Made by a program: the position numbers and the translations under genes. 50,250 nt of DNA, taken from assembly GCA_016786745.1 (NCBI GenBank), contig JAEUVS010000135.1, positions 1-50,250 on the forward strand, in the 5' to 3' direction. The stretch comes from Chitinophagaceae bacterium (GTDB lineage: Bacteria; Bacteroidota; Bacteroidia; Chitinophagales; Chitinophagaceae). Position 1 is the stretch's first letter; each line of letters starts with the position of its first letter. Shown here in pieces: positions 1 through 8,448 of the stretch. The notes below the pieces were generated by a model. The model did no database searches. It was not told the origin of the DNA and was given only the letters and a program-made list of their open reading frames with translations.

Positions 1-120
1 AATGAGATGAGATCGTTTTTTTCAGTTAAGGAAACGTATGAGCCGGATATGAGCGATCATGAGGTTTACATGCGTAATTATGCGGTTTATTCTACCTTGT
101 ATGAGAAATTTAAGAGGTGA
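1..120 (+). CDS. C-terminal fragment of an FGGY-family sugar kinase (probably gluconokinase)
   Basis: An open frame enters from the left edge and stops at TGA 118-120, giving 39 residues. The tail (…DHEVYMRNYAVYSTLYEKFKR) has the pattern of an FGGY carbohydrate kinase C-terminus, where an aromatic-rich helix of the form Y-x-x-Y-x-x-Y-x-x-L/F-Y closes the protein. The next gene is a 6-phosphogluconate dehydrogenase, so a gluconate kinase (gluconate to 6-phosphogluconate) is the natural reading. The catalytic domains are outside the window, so the substrate is inferred from context only. A xylulose or glycerol kinase cannot be excluded. Confidence 0.55.
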   Translation, partial: NEMRSFFSVKETYEPDMSDHEVYMRNYAVYSTLYEKFKR

Positions 121-141
121 GAAGTGAGAGGTGAGAGGTGA
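114..141. repeat. 7-bp tandem repeat (GAGGTGA x4) overlapping the kinase stop codon
   Basis: Four head-to-tail copies of GAGGTGA (the second reads GAAGTGA) begin in the last codons of the kinase and run past its stop. The stop codon is part of the first unit, so a change in copy number would not alter the protein. Confidence 0.8.
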
Positions 142-154
142 GATGGCGACAACT

Positions 155-190
155 GTCATCCTGAGCCCGTAGGGCGAAGGATCGGCGGGG
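155..190. repeat. Dispersed palindromic intergenic element (GTCATCC...GGATC family), copy 1
   Basis: GTCATCCTGAGC is followed by a CCCGTAGGGC core and GAAGGATCGGCGG. The ends can pair (ATCCT with AGGAT-like). Related elements occur at 5573-5776, 9180-9566 and 22150-22220. The family is intergenic at every site and has a variable core. Confidence 0.7.
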
Positions 191-226
191 AGTGAAAATA
201 TAAAAAATTAAAAATAAAAACTTGTC

Positions 227-1126
227 ATGCAAATAGCTGTAGTTGGTCTTGGAAAAATGGGCTACAACCTCGCCCTCAACCTCCACAGAAACTCTTTCAA
301 CGTCCTGGCCTTCGATATAAACGAACAAACACGCGCTCAAATTTCTAAAGAAGGAATCAACACTTACAACTCACTAAAAGAACTGACCGCCGCGATGACG
401 GAAAGAAAAGTCATCTGGCTCATGGTGCCCTCCGGGAAAATTACGGAAGATACAATCGGAACGGTCGCGGCATTATTAAAAAAGGGCGACATCATCATCG
501 ACGGCGGGAACTCCAACTACAAAGATTCTGTAAAACGATACGACGCGCTTAAGGAGAAAGGCATCGAATTCCTGGATTGCGGTACAAGCGGAGGCGTCAG
601 CGGCGCCCTCAACGGCGTATGCGCCATGGTAGGAGGTAAGAAAGATGTTTTTGATTATTGCGAACCCGTTTTCAAGGCCATCGCGGTACCGGATGGCTAT
701 CTCTATTGCGGCGGTGCGGGTAGCGGACATTTCGCGAAGATGGTGCACAATGGAATTGAATATGGAATGATGCAGGCGATTGCGGAAGGGTTCGAACTGA
801 TGCATCACAGCGAATACAAATACGATAACGCGGCGGTTGCAAAGTTATGGAACAACGGTTCGGTAATCAGAAGCTGGCTGATGGAACTAATGAACAACGC
901 ATTTTCAAAAGACGGCGATCTCGATAAAATAAAAGGCGTCATGCATTCTTCCGGCGAAGGAAAATGGATGCTCGAAACCGCGCTCGACAAATCAGTACCG
1001 ACACCGGTCATCGCATTATCACTCTTAATGCGTTACCGCTCTCAAAGAGAAGATACTTTTTCAGGCAAGGTAGTGGCAGCGCTTAGAAATGAATTTGGCG
1101 GTCATGCCGTGGAATCAGCTATTTAA
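227..1126 (+). CDS. gnd: 6-phosphogluconate dehydrogenase, decarboxylating (short, YqeC/GntZ-like form)
   Basis: The 299-residue product oxidises and decarboxylates 6-phosphogluconate to ribulose 5-phosphate in the cytosolic pentose phosphate pathway. The N-terminus has the dinucleotide-binding motif GLGKMG (residues 7-12), followed by the family signatures IIDGGNSNY (~90-98), DCGTSGG (~117-123) and GSGHFAKMVHNGIEYGMMQA (~165-184), which contains the catalytic Lys and the substrate-binding His-Asn. The length fits the short, about 300-residue class, which is often NAD-preferring, and not the 470-residue E. coli class. The gene follows the putative gluconate kinase tail, consistent with a gluconate or pentose phosphate unit. 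Its 3' end overlaps the convergent mutS gene by 8 nt. Confidence 0.93.
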   Translation: MQIAVVGLGKMGYNLALNLHRNSFNVLAFDINEQTRAQISKEGINTYNSLKELTAAMTERKVIWLMVPSGKITEDTIGTVAALLKKGDIIIDGGNSNYKDSVKRYDALKEKGIEFLDCGTSGGVSGALNGVCAMVGGKKDVFDYCEPVFKAIAVPDGYLYCGGAGSGHFAKMVHNGIEYGMMQAIAEGFELMHHSEYKYDNAAVAKLWNNGSVIRSWLMELMNNAFSKDGDLDKIKGVMHSSGEGKWMLETALDKSVPTPVIALSLLMRYRSQREDTFSGKVVAALRNEFGGHAVESAI

Positions 1127-3719
1127 GCAAATTTTTTACTTCATTCAATTTCATCAATGCTTCAACGGGAGTGAGCCTGTTGATGTCGATATTCTCAAGC
1201 AGTTTTCGAATTTCGCTGAAGGTTTCGCTATGCGCATCGAAAATAGACAGCTGTAATTTCGGCGCTGCGATTTTTTTCATCTGGTCGCGGATGGTATCGT
1301 CCACGTGCTTTTCTTCGAGCTGTTTCAAAATTTCATTTGCACGTGCGATTAACTCAGGAGGCATTCCTGCCATCTTCGCCACATGAATGCCGAAACTGTG
1401 CTTGCTGCCGCCAGGCGCGAGCTTCCTCAGGAAAATTACTTTATTGCCAACCTCCTTATTCGTGATATGAAAATTTTTAACGCGGGGCAATTTATTCTCA
1501 AGCTCGTTCAACTCGTGATAGTGCGTGGCAAAAAGCGTTTTTGGCGCGTGATGTGAATTATGAAGATATTCAGCTATGCTCCAGGCGATTGAAATACCGT
1601 CGTAAGTCGAGGTGCCGCGACCAATTTCATCAAGCAGTATGAGGCTCCTGGAAGTGATATTATTGATGATGCTGGCGGTTTCATTCATTTCGACCATGAA
1701 GGTTGATTCTCCGCCACTGAGGTTATCGCTCGCCCCGACGCGTGTAAAAATTTTATCAGTGAGGGGCACCCGCGCTTGTTTGGCCGGAACAAAACTTCCC
1801 ATATGCGCCATCAACGTGATAAGCGCCGTTTGACGCAGCACCGCGCTTTTACCACTCATATTGGGACCGGTAAGGATAATGATTTGTTGCGTTGAAGGAT
1901 CGAGTTCTATGTCGTTCGTAATGTATGCATCGCCCGGGGGTAAATTTCTTTCAATCACAGGGTGCCTGCTTTCTTTCAGGTCGAGTTGGTTGCCCTGGTG
2001 TATTTCGGGTTTGTGATAATTGTATTGAACCGCATTGCCGGCAAAACAAATAAGGCAATCGAGTATCGCGAGAATATTTCCATTCACCTGTATCGGTGAA
2101 ATATAATCCTGCAACTCTAAAAGCAATTTTTCATAAATCATCAATTCAATCGTGATGATTTTTTCTTCCGCGCCGACAATTTTCTCTTCATACTCTTTCA
2201 GTTCGGGAGTAATATAGCGTTCCGCGTTTGTAAGTGTTTGTTTGCGCAGCCACGATTCGGGCACCTTGTGCTTGTGAGAATTCGTTACTTCGAGATAATA
2301 GCCGAATACATTGTTGAAGCCAATTTTCAGGGTGGAGATACCGGTGTTTTCAAGTTCTTTCTGCTGAAGCGCCACGAGATATTGTTTTCCTCCTGAAGCA
2401 ATTGAGCGGAGATCGTCGAGCTCTGCTGAAACGCCTTCCCTGATCATGTTTCCCTTTGCGGCGGTAACGGGAGGATTTTCTATAAGGTCCGTAACAATTC
2501 TTCCTAAAATATACTGGCACGGATTGAGTGTATCAGCCAATCGTTTGAGATAGTCGTTACCCGCGTTGGCGCAGAGTTCCTTTATTTTTTGAATATGATC
2601 GAGTCCACGCGCGATCTGCATCACTTCACGCGGGTTGATCTTCTTCATGGGAATTTTGCTCACGAGCCGCTCCACGTCGCCGCACTGCTTAAGGTGTATG
2701 GAGATTTTATTGCGGAGGTCGATATCTTTTATAAAAAATTCTGTGAGGCCGAGTCTTTCGTTGATGCGTTTTTCTTCGTTCAGTGGCATGATGGTCCACC
2801 GCTTCAGCAACCTTGCGCCCATTGGCGAGATGGTGTTGTCGAGTACTTTCAACAGGCACTGGTTGCCGTCGGTGCCGTTACCAAGCAGTTCGAGGTTGCG
2901 GATGGTAAACTTATCCATCCACAGGTGATCGTTGCGGTCGATCCTTTGTACGGTGGTGATATGCTGAAGGTTCGGGTGTTCCGTATCCTTCAGGTAGTGA
3001 AGAATTGCGCCGGCCGCGACGATCGCATCCTGCATTTCTTCTATGCCGAACCCTTTGAGGGAATGTGTTTGAAACTGTTTTAATAATGTTTCGGTCGCAT
3101 ATTTTCCGTCGAAAATCCAGCTCTCGAGCGAGTATGTATAGAATGTGGTGCCATACTGCTCTTTGAAATATTTCTGGTAGCTGCGCTGGAAAATAACTTC
3201 CGCCGGTTTCAGTGATTGCAGCAGCTTGTCGATATATTCCTGCGATCCTTCGGCTACAAAAAATTCACCGGTGGTAATATCGAGAAACGCGATACCGGCT
3301 TGTTTGTCGGTAAAGTGAATGGCGGCCAGGAAATTGTTGTTGCTGAAATCGAGCAGTTTCTCATTGGTGGCAATGCCGGGGGTAACAAGTTCTGTTACGC
3401 CGCGTTTCACGATTCCCTTGGCCTGTTTTGGATCCTCGAGCTGGTCGCAGATGGCCACGCGGTAGCCGGCTTTCACGAGTTTGTGAAGGTAGGTGTCGAG
3501 CGCATGGTGCGGAAAACCGGCAAGGTCGCTCGAACTGGCGGCGCCGTTATTTCGGCGAGTGAGGGTAATACCGAGCACTCGGGAGCTGATAACAGCATCC
3601 TGGTCGAACGTTTCATAGAAATCGCCGACCCTGAAAAGCAGTATCGCATCCGGATATTTTTGCTTGATTGCCCTGTGCTGCTGCATCAGGGGGGTATCGT
3701 TTGCGGTCTTCAGTGCCAA
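1119..3719 (-). CDS. mutS: DNA mismatch repair protein MutS
   Basis: The 866-residue protein has the full MutS layout. The N-terminal mismatch-binding domain carries the RVGDFYETF motif (Phe-x-Glu contacts the mismatch). Connector, lever and clamp domains follow, then a C-terminal ABC ATPase with Walker A TGPNMSGKS, Walker B LILLDEIGRGTSTYDG and the FATHYHEL segment. It recognises mispaired bases and recruits MutL. The only start upstream of the conserved N-terminus is TTG at 3719, with an in-frame stop shortly before it; an internal ATG at 3686 would be too short. It is divergent from the SpoU methyltransferase and convergent with gnd. No mutL is present in the window. Confidence 0.97.
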   Translation of the reverse strand: MALKTANDTPLMQQHRAIKQKYPDAILLFRVGDFYETFDQDAVISSRVLGITLTRRNNGAASSSDLAGFPHHALDTYLHKLVKAGYRVAICDQLEDPKQAKGIVKRGVTELVTPGIATNEKLLDFSNNNFLAAIHFTDKQAGIAFLDITTGEFFVAEGSQEYIDKLLQSLKPAEVIFQRSYQKYFKEQYGTTFYTYSLESWIFDGKYATETLLKQFQTHSLKGFGIEEMQDAIVAAGAILHYLKDTEHPNLQHITTVQRIDRNDHLWMDKFTIRNLELLGNGTDGNQCLLKVLDNTISPMGARLLKRWTIMPLNEEKRINERLGLTEFFIKDIDLRNKISIHLKQCGDVERLVSKIPMKKINPREVMQIARGLDHIQKIKELCANAGNDYLKRLADTLNPCQYILGRIVTDLIENPPVTAAKGNMIREGVSAELDDLRSIASGGKQYLVALQQKELENTGISTLKIGFNNVFGYYLEVTNSHKHKVPESWLRKQTLTNAERYITPELKEYEEKIVGAEEKIITIELMIYEKLLLELQDYISPIQVNGNILAILDCLICFAGNAVQYNYHKPEIHQGNQLDLKESRHPVIERNLPPGDAYITNDIELDPSTQQIIILTGPNMSGKSAVLRQTALITLMAHMGSFVPAKQARVPLTDKIFTRVGASDNLSGGESTFMVEMNETASIINNITSRSLILLDEIGRGTSTYDGISIAWSIAEYLHNSHHAPKTLFATHYHELNELENKLPRVKNFHITNKEVGNKVIFLRKLAPGGSKHSFGIHVAKMAGMPPELIARANEILKQLEEKHVDDTIRDQMKKIAAPKLQLSIFDAHSETFSEIRKLLENIDINRLTPVEALMKLNEVKNLLK

Positions 3720-3769
3720 TTCAGAAATTAAATGTAAACTGTGGCCAAATTAAAGGAAGCGAGGGAACT

Positions 3770-4297
3770 TTGAAAATTAAGAAATACACAGAGCTTAACC
3801 GTAAAACTGTGGATGAATTCAGGACGGCGGAGAAATTCCCCCTCGTGGTGGTGCTCGATAATGTCAGGAGCATGCATAATGTGGGTAGTGTTTTCAGGAC
3901 CGCCGACGCTTTCCTCGTAAGTGGCATAAGGCTCTGTGGCTATACGCCGAGGCCGCCGCACCGTGATATTCATAAAACGGCCCTTGGGGCCACTGAAACG
4001 GTGAACTGGCAGTATGCGGCAAAAACGATTGACGCGGTCCAGGAATTAAAGGATGAAGGATACCGCATTTTCGCGGTAGAGCAGGTGGAAAATAGTGTTC
4101 CTTTACAGGAATTTTCTTTTGAGAAAGACGAAAAACTGGCTGTTATTTTTGGGAACGAGGTGACGGGGATTGACCCGGAGGTGTTAAGGTTGTGTGATGG
4201 TTCTTTGGAGATTCCGCAGTTTGGGATGAAACATTCTTTGAATATATCGGTGGCGGCGGGGATTGTGTTGTGGGAGATTGTACATAAATTTTTATGA
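3770..4297 (+). CDS. SpoU-family (SPOUT) tRNA/rRNA 2'-O-methyltransferase
   Basis: This is a trefoil-knot SAM-dependent RNA methyltransferase of about 175 residues. The three SpoU motifs are visible: LDNVRSMHNVGSVFRTADAF (motif 1, with the conserved Asn and Arg), AVIFGNEVTGI (motif 2) and QFGMKHSLNISVAAGIVLWE (motif 3). An upstream ATG at 3668 lies inside mutS and gives an unrelated leader, so TTG 3770 (preceded by a purine-rich AAGGAAGCGAGGG stretch) is the likely start and restores the family's usual length. The gene overlaps ubiA by 4 nt (ATGA), so translation is probably coupled. The exact RNA target cannot be read from the sequence. Confidence 0.9.
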   Translation: MKIKKYTELNRKTVDEFRTAEKFPLVVVLDNVRSMHNVGSVFRTADAFLVSGIRLCGYTPRPPHRDIHKTALGATETVNWQYAAKTIDAVQELKDEGYRIFAVEQVENSVPLQEFSFEKDEKLAVIFGNEVTGIDPEVLRLCDGSLEIPQFGMKHSLNISVAAGIVLWEIVHKFL

Positions 4298-5166
4298 TAA
4301 AGAAATATCTAAGTCTAATAAAATTCTCTCATACCATCTTCGCGATGCCCTTCGCGATGATAGGATTTGTGTTAGGTGTTTATAGTGTTCCCGTACTGGA
4401 AAACATATGGCTGAAACTTCTTCTGGTCGTGCTCTGCATGATCTTCGCGCGCAGCGCCGCCATGGCCTTCAACCGCTGGCTCGACAAAAACTTCGACGCC
4501 GCCAACCCGAGAACAGCGATCCGTGAAATTCCTGCTGGCATCATATCAGCAAACAAAGCGCTGGTGTTCGTAATCATTAACTGCATTGCCTTTGTGATTA
4601 CCACGTGGTTTATCAATCTACTCTGCTTCTATCTTTCTTTCGTTGCCTTGTTCGTTATACTTTTTTACAGCTATACAAAACGGTTTACACCACTTTGTCA
4701 CCTTGTGCTGGGGGTGGGTCTCGCCCTCGCACCCATTGGCGCCTACCTGGCGGTTACCGGTGTTTTCTCGCTGATCCCCGTGTTATTCTCTTTCGTTGTA
4801 TTGTGCTGGGTGAGCGGCTTCGATATTATTTACGCGCTGCAGGACGAAGACTTCGACCGTTCTCAAAATCTTCATTCCATTCCTGTGTGGCTCGGAAAAA
4901 AGAATGCGCTGCGTTTTTCTGAGATTTTACACGCCATCTCGGCGCTGCTCGTGATCGTCATCGGCCTATATGCTCAATTCAACTGGCTCTACTGGATCGG
5001 CACCGCTATTTTCTGTGGTATGCTGATCTACCAGCACTCTATAGTAAAGCCAAAGGATCTTTCACGGGTTAATATCGCTTTTATGACCGCGAATGGCGTC
5101 GCGAGTGTGGCCTTTGCGGTTTTTGTAATTTCCGACATGATCGTTTACTTATGGCACGGATTATAG
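4294..5166 (+). CDS. ubiA: UbiA-family polyprenyltransferase (4-hydroxybenzoate/menaquinone-type)
   Basis: A 290-residue inner-membrane protein with about eight hydrophobic helices. Both Asp-rich motifs of the family are present: NRWLDKNFDAANPRT (~68-82) and DIIYALQDEDFDRSQ (~180-194), which bind the Mg-diphosphate of the prenyl donor. It should attach an isoprenoid chain to an aromatic acid during quinone synthesis. In Bacteroidota, which use menaquinone, such UbiA-like proteins are often assigned to the futalosine route (MqnP), so the ubiA name is by homology only. It is tightly packed: 4 nt overlap with the methyltransferase upstream and 16 nt overlap with ruvX downstream. Confidence 0.88.
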   Translation: MIKKYLSLIKFSHTIFAMPFAMIGFVLGVYSVPVLENIWLKLLLVVLCMIFARSAAMAFNRWLDKNFDAANPRTAIREIPAGIISANKALVFVIINCIAFVITTWFINLLCFYLSFVALFVILFYSYTKRFTPLCHLVLGVGLALAPIGAYLAVTGVFSLIPVLFSFVVLCWVSGFDIIYALQDEDFDRSQNLHSIPVWLGKKNALRFSEILHAISALLVIVIGLYAQFNWLYWIGTAIFCGMLIYQHSIVKPKDLSRVNIAFMTANGVASVAFAVFVISDMIVYLWHGL

Positions 5167-5564
5167 CGATAGACTATGGACTAAAACGAACAGGCATTGC
5201 TGTTACGGATCCATTGAAGATTATTGCCACAGGTTTAACCACCATTCCATCCCCCCAATTAATATCATTTTTAAAAGACTATTTTCTAAAAGAAGAAGTT
5301 GAACTGGTAATTGTAGGAGAGCCGAAAAACTGGGATGATACGGCCACTCACGCCACACCACTTGTTAATGCGATGGTAAAAAAGCTGATGAAGGAATTTC
5401 CGAAAATGCGCATAAAGAAAGTAGACGAGCGGTACACTTCAAAAATGGCCTCCCAGGCTATGATTGATATGGGGTTAAAGAAGATGCAAAGGAGGAACAA
5501 GGCGCTGGTGGATGAAATAGCCGCTACGATTATGCTGCAGGAGTACCTGAGGTCACAGGAATGA
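5151..5564 (+). CDS. ruvX: Putative pre-16S rRNA nuclease / Holliday junction resolvase-like protein RuvX (YqgF)
   Basis: The 137-residue product has an RNase H-like fold. The N-terminal strand IAIDYGLKRTGIAV carries the first catalytic Asp, VDERYTSK the middle acidic residue, and VDEIAATIMLQEYL the last Asp. This matches the length and motif order of YqgF/RuvX, which trims the 16S rRNA 5' end and was earlier described as a resolvase. It overlaps ubiA by 16 nt, so the three genes from 3770 to 5564 form one operon. It ends just before a block of palindromic repeats. Confidence 0.93.
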   Translation: MARIIAIDYGLKRTGIAVTDPLKIIATGLTTIPSPQLISFLKDYFLKEEVELVIVGEPKNWDDTATHATPLVNAMVKKLMKEFPKMRIKKVDERYTSKMASQAMIDMGLKKMQRRNKALVDEIAATIMLQEYLRSQE

Positions 5565-5572
5565 CGTACATG

Positions 5573-5776
5573 CTCCGCAGATCCCTCACGCGAGGCTGCG
5601 CCTCGGTTCGGGATGACATTCCGGTCATCCCGGGTTCGCACTGTCCTCCCGAGCGAAGCGAGGGATCGGCGGAGCAGCCAACGCATTGCGACCGTTCGGC
5701 CGGTTCGGGATGACAGCTGGATGGTGCGCTCAGTTTCATCCCGAGCGAAGCGAGGGATCGGCGGAGAAACCAATCC
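5573..5776. repeat. Cluster of four alternating palindromic intergenic elements
   Basis: Four copies of the GTCATCCC...GAGGGATCGGCGG element lie in alternating orientation between ruvX and def. Each holds a small hairpin core, such as GAGGCTGCGCCTC or GAGCGAAGCGAG. Two short open frames here are repeat-derived and are not treated as genes. The block may act as a transcription boundary for the upstream operon. Confidence 0.75.
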
Positions 5777-5802
5777 ACTACGCCCGATCCCTTAAAATCC
5801 AG

Positions 5803-5810
5803 TAAATTTG
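5803..5810 (+). promoter_or_regulatory. -7 promoter element (TAAATTTG) of def
   Basis: An exact match to the Bacteroidota -7 consensus TAnnTTTG. It ends 8 nt before the def ATG, so the transcript would be leaderless or nearly so. No clear TTTG -33 box is seen at the usual distance. Confidence 0.6.
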
Positions 5811-5818
5811 CACCACTT

Positions 5819-6397
5819 ATGATACTACCGATCGTGGCATATGGCGCTCCAATTCTTAGAACCGTAGCAAAGGAAATCGATAGAGACTATCCGCAACTCG
5901 ATAAACTCATCGAAGACATGTGGGAAACCATGTATGCAAGCAACGGCGTGGGCCTGGCAGCCCCCCAGGTAAACAGGGATATCCGTCTTTTCGTGGTAGA
6001 TAGCGGTCAAATTTTTGCCAACCAGGAAGAGGAAGACAAAGGAAAGTATCCTGACGAACCCGGTGTAAAAAAAGTGTTTATCAACGCCAGGATCAAATCG
6101 CTGAACGGTAGCGAGTGGACATACAACGAGGGCTGTCTCAGCATTCCGAAGATCAGGGAAGATATTTCGCGAAATGAAGAAATAACCATCGAATACCAGG
6201 ACGAACAGTTTGAAAAACACGCCGAAACTTTCAATGGACTTACCGCGAGGGTTATTCTCCACGAATATGATCACATAGAAGGCAAGCTGTTCATTGATTA
6301 CCTGAAGCCGCTCAAACGCAAGCTGATGAAAGGAAAGCTTGACGACATTACGAAAGGAAAGGTGAAAGTCGATTACAAAATGATGTTTGTAAAGTGA
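5819..6397 (+). CDS. def: Peptide deformylase
   Basis: The 192-residue metalloenzyme removes the N-formyl group from nascent proteins. All three motifs are present: GVGLAAPQ (motif 1), EGCLSIP (motif 2, whose Cys is a metal ligand) and the HEYDH form of HExxH (motif 3). An acidic insertion (EEEDKGKYPDEPGVKK) sits between motifs 1 and 2, as is common in Bacteroidota deformylases. The start is ATG 5819, directly downstream of a -7 box. It shares a 4-nt GTGA overlap with the secreted protein gene that follows. Confidence 0.96.
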   Translation: MILPIVAYGAPILRTVAKEIDRDYPQLDKLIEDMWETMYASNGVGLAAPQVNRDIRLFVVDSGQIFANQEEEDKGKYPDEPGVKKVFINARIKSLNGSEWTYNEGCLSIPKIREDISRNEEITIEYQDEQFEKHAETFNGLTARVILHEYDHIEGKLFIDYLKPLKRKLMKGKLDDITKGKVKVDYKMMFVK

Positions 6398-7326
6398 GAT
6401 GGCTCACCTTATGCTCCATATTAATTTGCGCGACGTTAGCTTCGATCGCGCAGGATTCATCAGTAAATTTTGAAAGGAAAGTAGTAACGCTCAAAGAAGT
6501 GGTTGTTCGCAGCAACCTCAACGTGCCCGCGTTTATCAGGCGCGTGAAAGACGATACTACTTTTCACAAGGCGTTTCTCAACCTGAGAGTGCTGGGATAC
6601 ACTTCACTCAACGATATCAGGATGCTCGATAAAAAGAACACGCCGAAAGCCACGCTCATCAGCAGAACCCGGCAGGAAACTGGTAATGGTTGCAGGTGGA
6701 TGAAAACACTCGAGGAGAAATCGACCGGCGACATCTTCGATAAAAATCATTCATATAACTACTATACGGCACAACTGTATTCATCTATTTTTCTTGCACA
6801 CGACACGGTATGCGGCGAATCGAATATCGTAGCAGGAACGAAATTCACCACGCAGGGTAAAAGTGGTATAGCCAAACATAAAGAGCAGTTAAAGATGTTG
6901 TTCTTCAACCCGGGTAAAAGGATTCCGGGATTGCCGTTTATCGGGAATAAAATTGCTTTGTTCGATGAAGATGTCGCCGCGCTGTATGATTTTACAATCG
7001 ACATGACGGAGTATAAGGGAGAGATGTGTTATGTGTTTCATATAGCGCCGATGGCTACCCTCGATGCCGTGCAGAAAGATAGGATTGTGATCAATGAAAT
7101 GACTACATGGTTTGATACGAATACCTGGGAAATTCGTGGGCGCAATTATGATTTGAGTTATAAGGCAGGTGTTTACGATTTTGATGTTCACATAGAAGTT
7201 GAAATGACAAAATTCGGCGAATACCTTGTTCCGAAAGTGATGAGGTATAATGGAAATTGGGATGTGATTTTTAAGAAAAGAGAAAACGGGATTTTTACTG
7301 CGACACTTTTTGATTTTAATAAATAA
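6394..7326 (+). CDS. Secreted protein of unknown function
   Basis: The 310-residue product starts with a clear signal peptide (WLTLCSILICATLASIAQ, cleavage probably near residue 20). The mature N-terminus (VTLKEVVVRSN) resembles the start of Bacteroidota cell-surface proteins that carry a 'LKEVVV' strand. The rest is predicted mainly beta-rich with many aromatic residues and no recognised catalytic motif. The only in-frame start is GTG 6394, which overlaps the def stop (GTGA), so the two are translationally coupled. Location is periplasm or outer membrane by inference; function is unknown. Confidence 0.75.
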   Translation: MRWLTLCSILICATLASIAQDSSVNFERKVVTLKEVVVRSNLNVPAFIRRVKDDTTFHKAFLNLRVLGYTSLNDIRMLDKKNTPKATLISRTRQETGNGCRWMKTLEEKSTGDIFDKNHSYNYYTAQLYSSIFLAHDTVCGESNIVAGTKFTTQGKSGIAKHKEQLKMLFFNPGKRIPGLPFIGNKIALFDEDVAALYDFTIDMTEYKGEMCYVFHIAPMATLDAVQKDRIVINEMTTWFDTNTWEIRGRNYDLSYKAGVYDFDVHIEVEMTKFGEYLVPKVMRYNGNWDVIFKKRENGIFTATLFDFNK

Positions 7327-7353
7327 TTGGCCCTCTAATTGGTCCGCGGCCGG

Positions 7354-8421
7354 CTAAAGCGACTTCCTCGTCGCCTTCGAATAATCCCTCCACTTCTCAA
7401 TCACCAACCTCATATCTTCCGGCAGCTCACTATCAAACCTCACCTCCTGCCTCGTTTTCGGATGTATAAACCCGATCGTTTTCGCATGTAGCGCATGTCG
7501 CGGACAAATAGCGAAAGCATTTTCAACAAACTGCCGGTATTTAGTAAACACTGTTCCTTTCACAATTTTATCACCCCCATATAATTCATCATTAAAAAGT
7601 GGATGCCCGATATGCTGCATATGCACCCTTATCTGGTGAGTTCTACCGGTTTCAAGTTCGCACTGCACGAGTGTTACGTAACCAAAACGTTCCAGCACTT
7701 TATAGTGGGAAACTGCTTCCTTGCCATAGTCACCATCGGGATATGCATCGAATAATTTTCTGAAGCGCCTGTGCCTTCCAACATGCGCACGAATTGTTCC
7801 TGAATCATTTTCCACATCACCCCATACCAACGCAACATATTGCCGGTGAACGGTGTGATCAAAAAACTGGCGTGCGAGGCTCGCCACCGCTTTTCCTGTC
7901 TTCGCGAGCACCATCAGTCCGCTCGTATTTTTATCAATACGATGCACCAATCCGTAACGCGGCAACTCTGCGGTGGTAAGGTGACTGTTCTGTTGAAGAA
8001 GATACCAGGCAATACCATTCACGAGAGTTCCTGTATAGTTGCCACTGGCCGGATGCACAACCAGGCCCACGGGCTTGTTAACGATCATTACTTCATCATC
8101 TTCATAAACAATATTGAGCGGCATCTGTTCCGGGATAATTTCTTCGGCGTGCACCTCTTTGTCGGAGTACACAACAATCTCTTCTCCCGGTTTAATTTTA
8201 TGATTGGCCTGTACTTTCTTGTTGTTTACAAGCACTCTTCCCGATTCAATCGATTGCTGCACTTTGTTTCGCGAGGCGCCTTCAATTCGTGCGGTAAGAA
8301 ATTTATCGAGGCGCATGGGCTCCTGTCCGCGGTCGACAATAAGGCTGACACGCTCGTACAGCGTGTCGCTGCCTTCTGCCTGCTCTTCGGGCTGGTCGTC
8401 GTATGGCTGGTCGGATGACAT
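7354..8421 (-). CDS. rluD: RluA/RluD-family 23S rRNA pseudouridine synthase
   Basis: The 355-residue product has an N-terminal S4 RNA-binding domain (~28-90, RLDKFLTARIEGASRNKVQQ) followed by a pseudouridine synthase domain. The catalytic motif HRIDKNTSGLMVLAK (~160-174) contains the active-site Asp. The later motif GRTHQIRVHMQHIGHPLFND is the family's conserved nucleotide-binding stretch. S4 plus RluA domains and the length support RluD, which acts on helix 69 of 23S rRNA, although RluC-type specificity cannot be excluded. The first ~25 residues are acidic and low-complexity. It is divergent from lipB. Confidence 0.9.
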   Translation of the reverse strand: MSSDQPYDDQPEEQAEGSDTLYERVSLIVDRGQEPMRLDKFLTARIEGASRNKVQQSIESGRVLVNNKKVQANHKIKPGEEIVVYSDKEVHAEEIIPEQMPLNIVYEDDEVMIVNKPVGLVVHPASGNYTGTLVNGIAWYLLQQNSHLTTAELPRYGLVHRIDKNTSGLMVLAKTGKAVASLARQFFDHTVHRQYVALVWGDVENDSGTIRAHVGRHRRFRKLFDAYPDGDYGKEAVSHYKVLERFGYVTLVQCELETGRTHQIRVHMQHIGHPLFNDELYGGDKIVKGTVFTKYRQFVENAFAICPRHALHAKTIGFIHPKTRQEVRFDSELPEDMRLVIEKWRDYSKATRKSL

Positions 8422-8434
8422 TACGCAAAAATGC

Positions 8435-8442
8435 TAAATTTG
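8435..8442 (+). promoter_or_regulatory. -7 promoter element (TAAATTTG) of lipB
   Basis: An exact TAnnTTTG box that ends 6 nt before the ATG at 8449. It shows that the upstream in-frame ATG at 8431 is not the start and implies a leaderless transcript. The same octamer precedes def. Confidence 0.6.
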
Positions 8443-8448
8443 CATCTT

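Noticed and set aside
3668..3769. Longer start for the SpoU methyltransferase at ATG 3668
   Set aside because: It runs inside the divergent mutS gene, gives an unrelated Cys/Ser-rich leader and makes the protein longer than its family.
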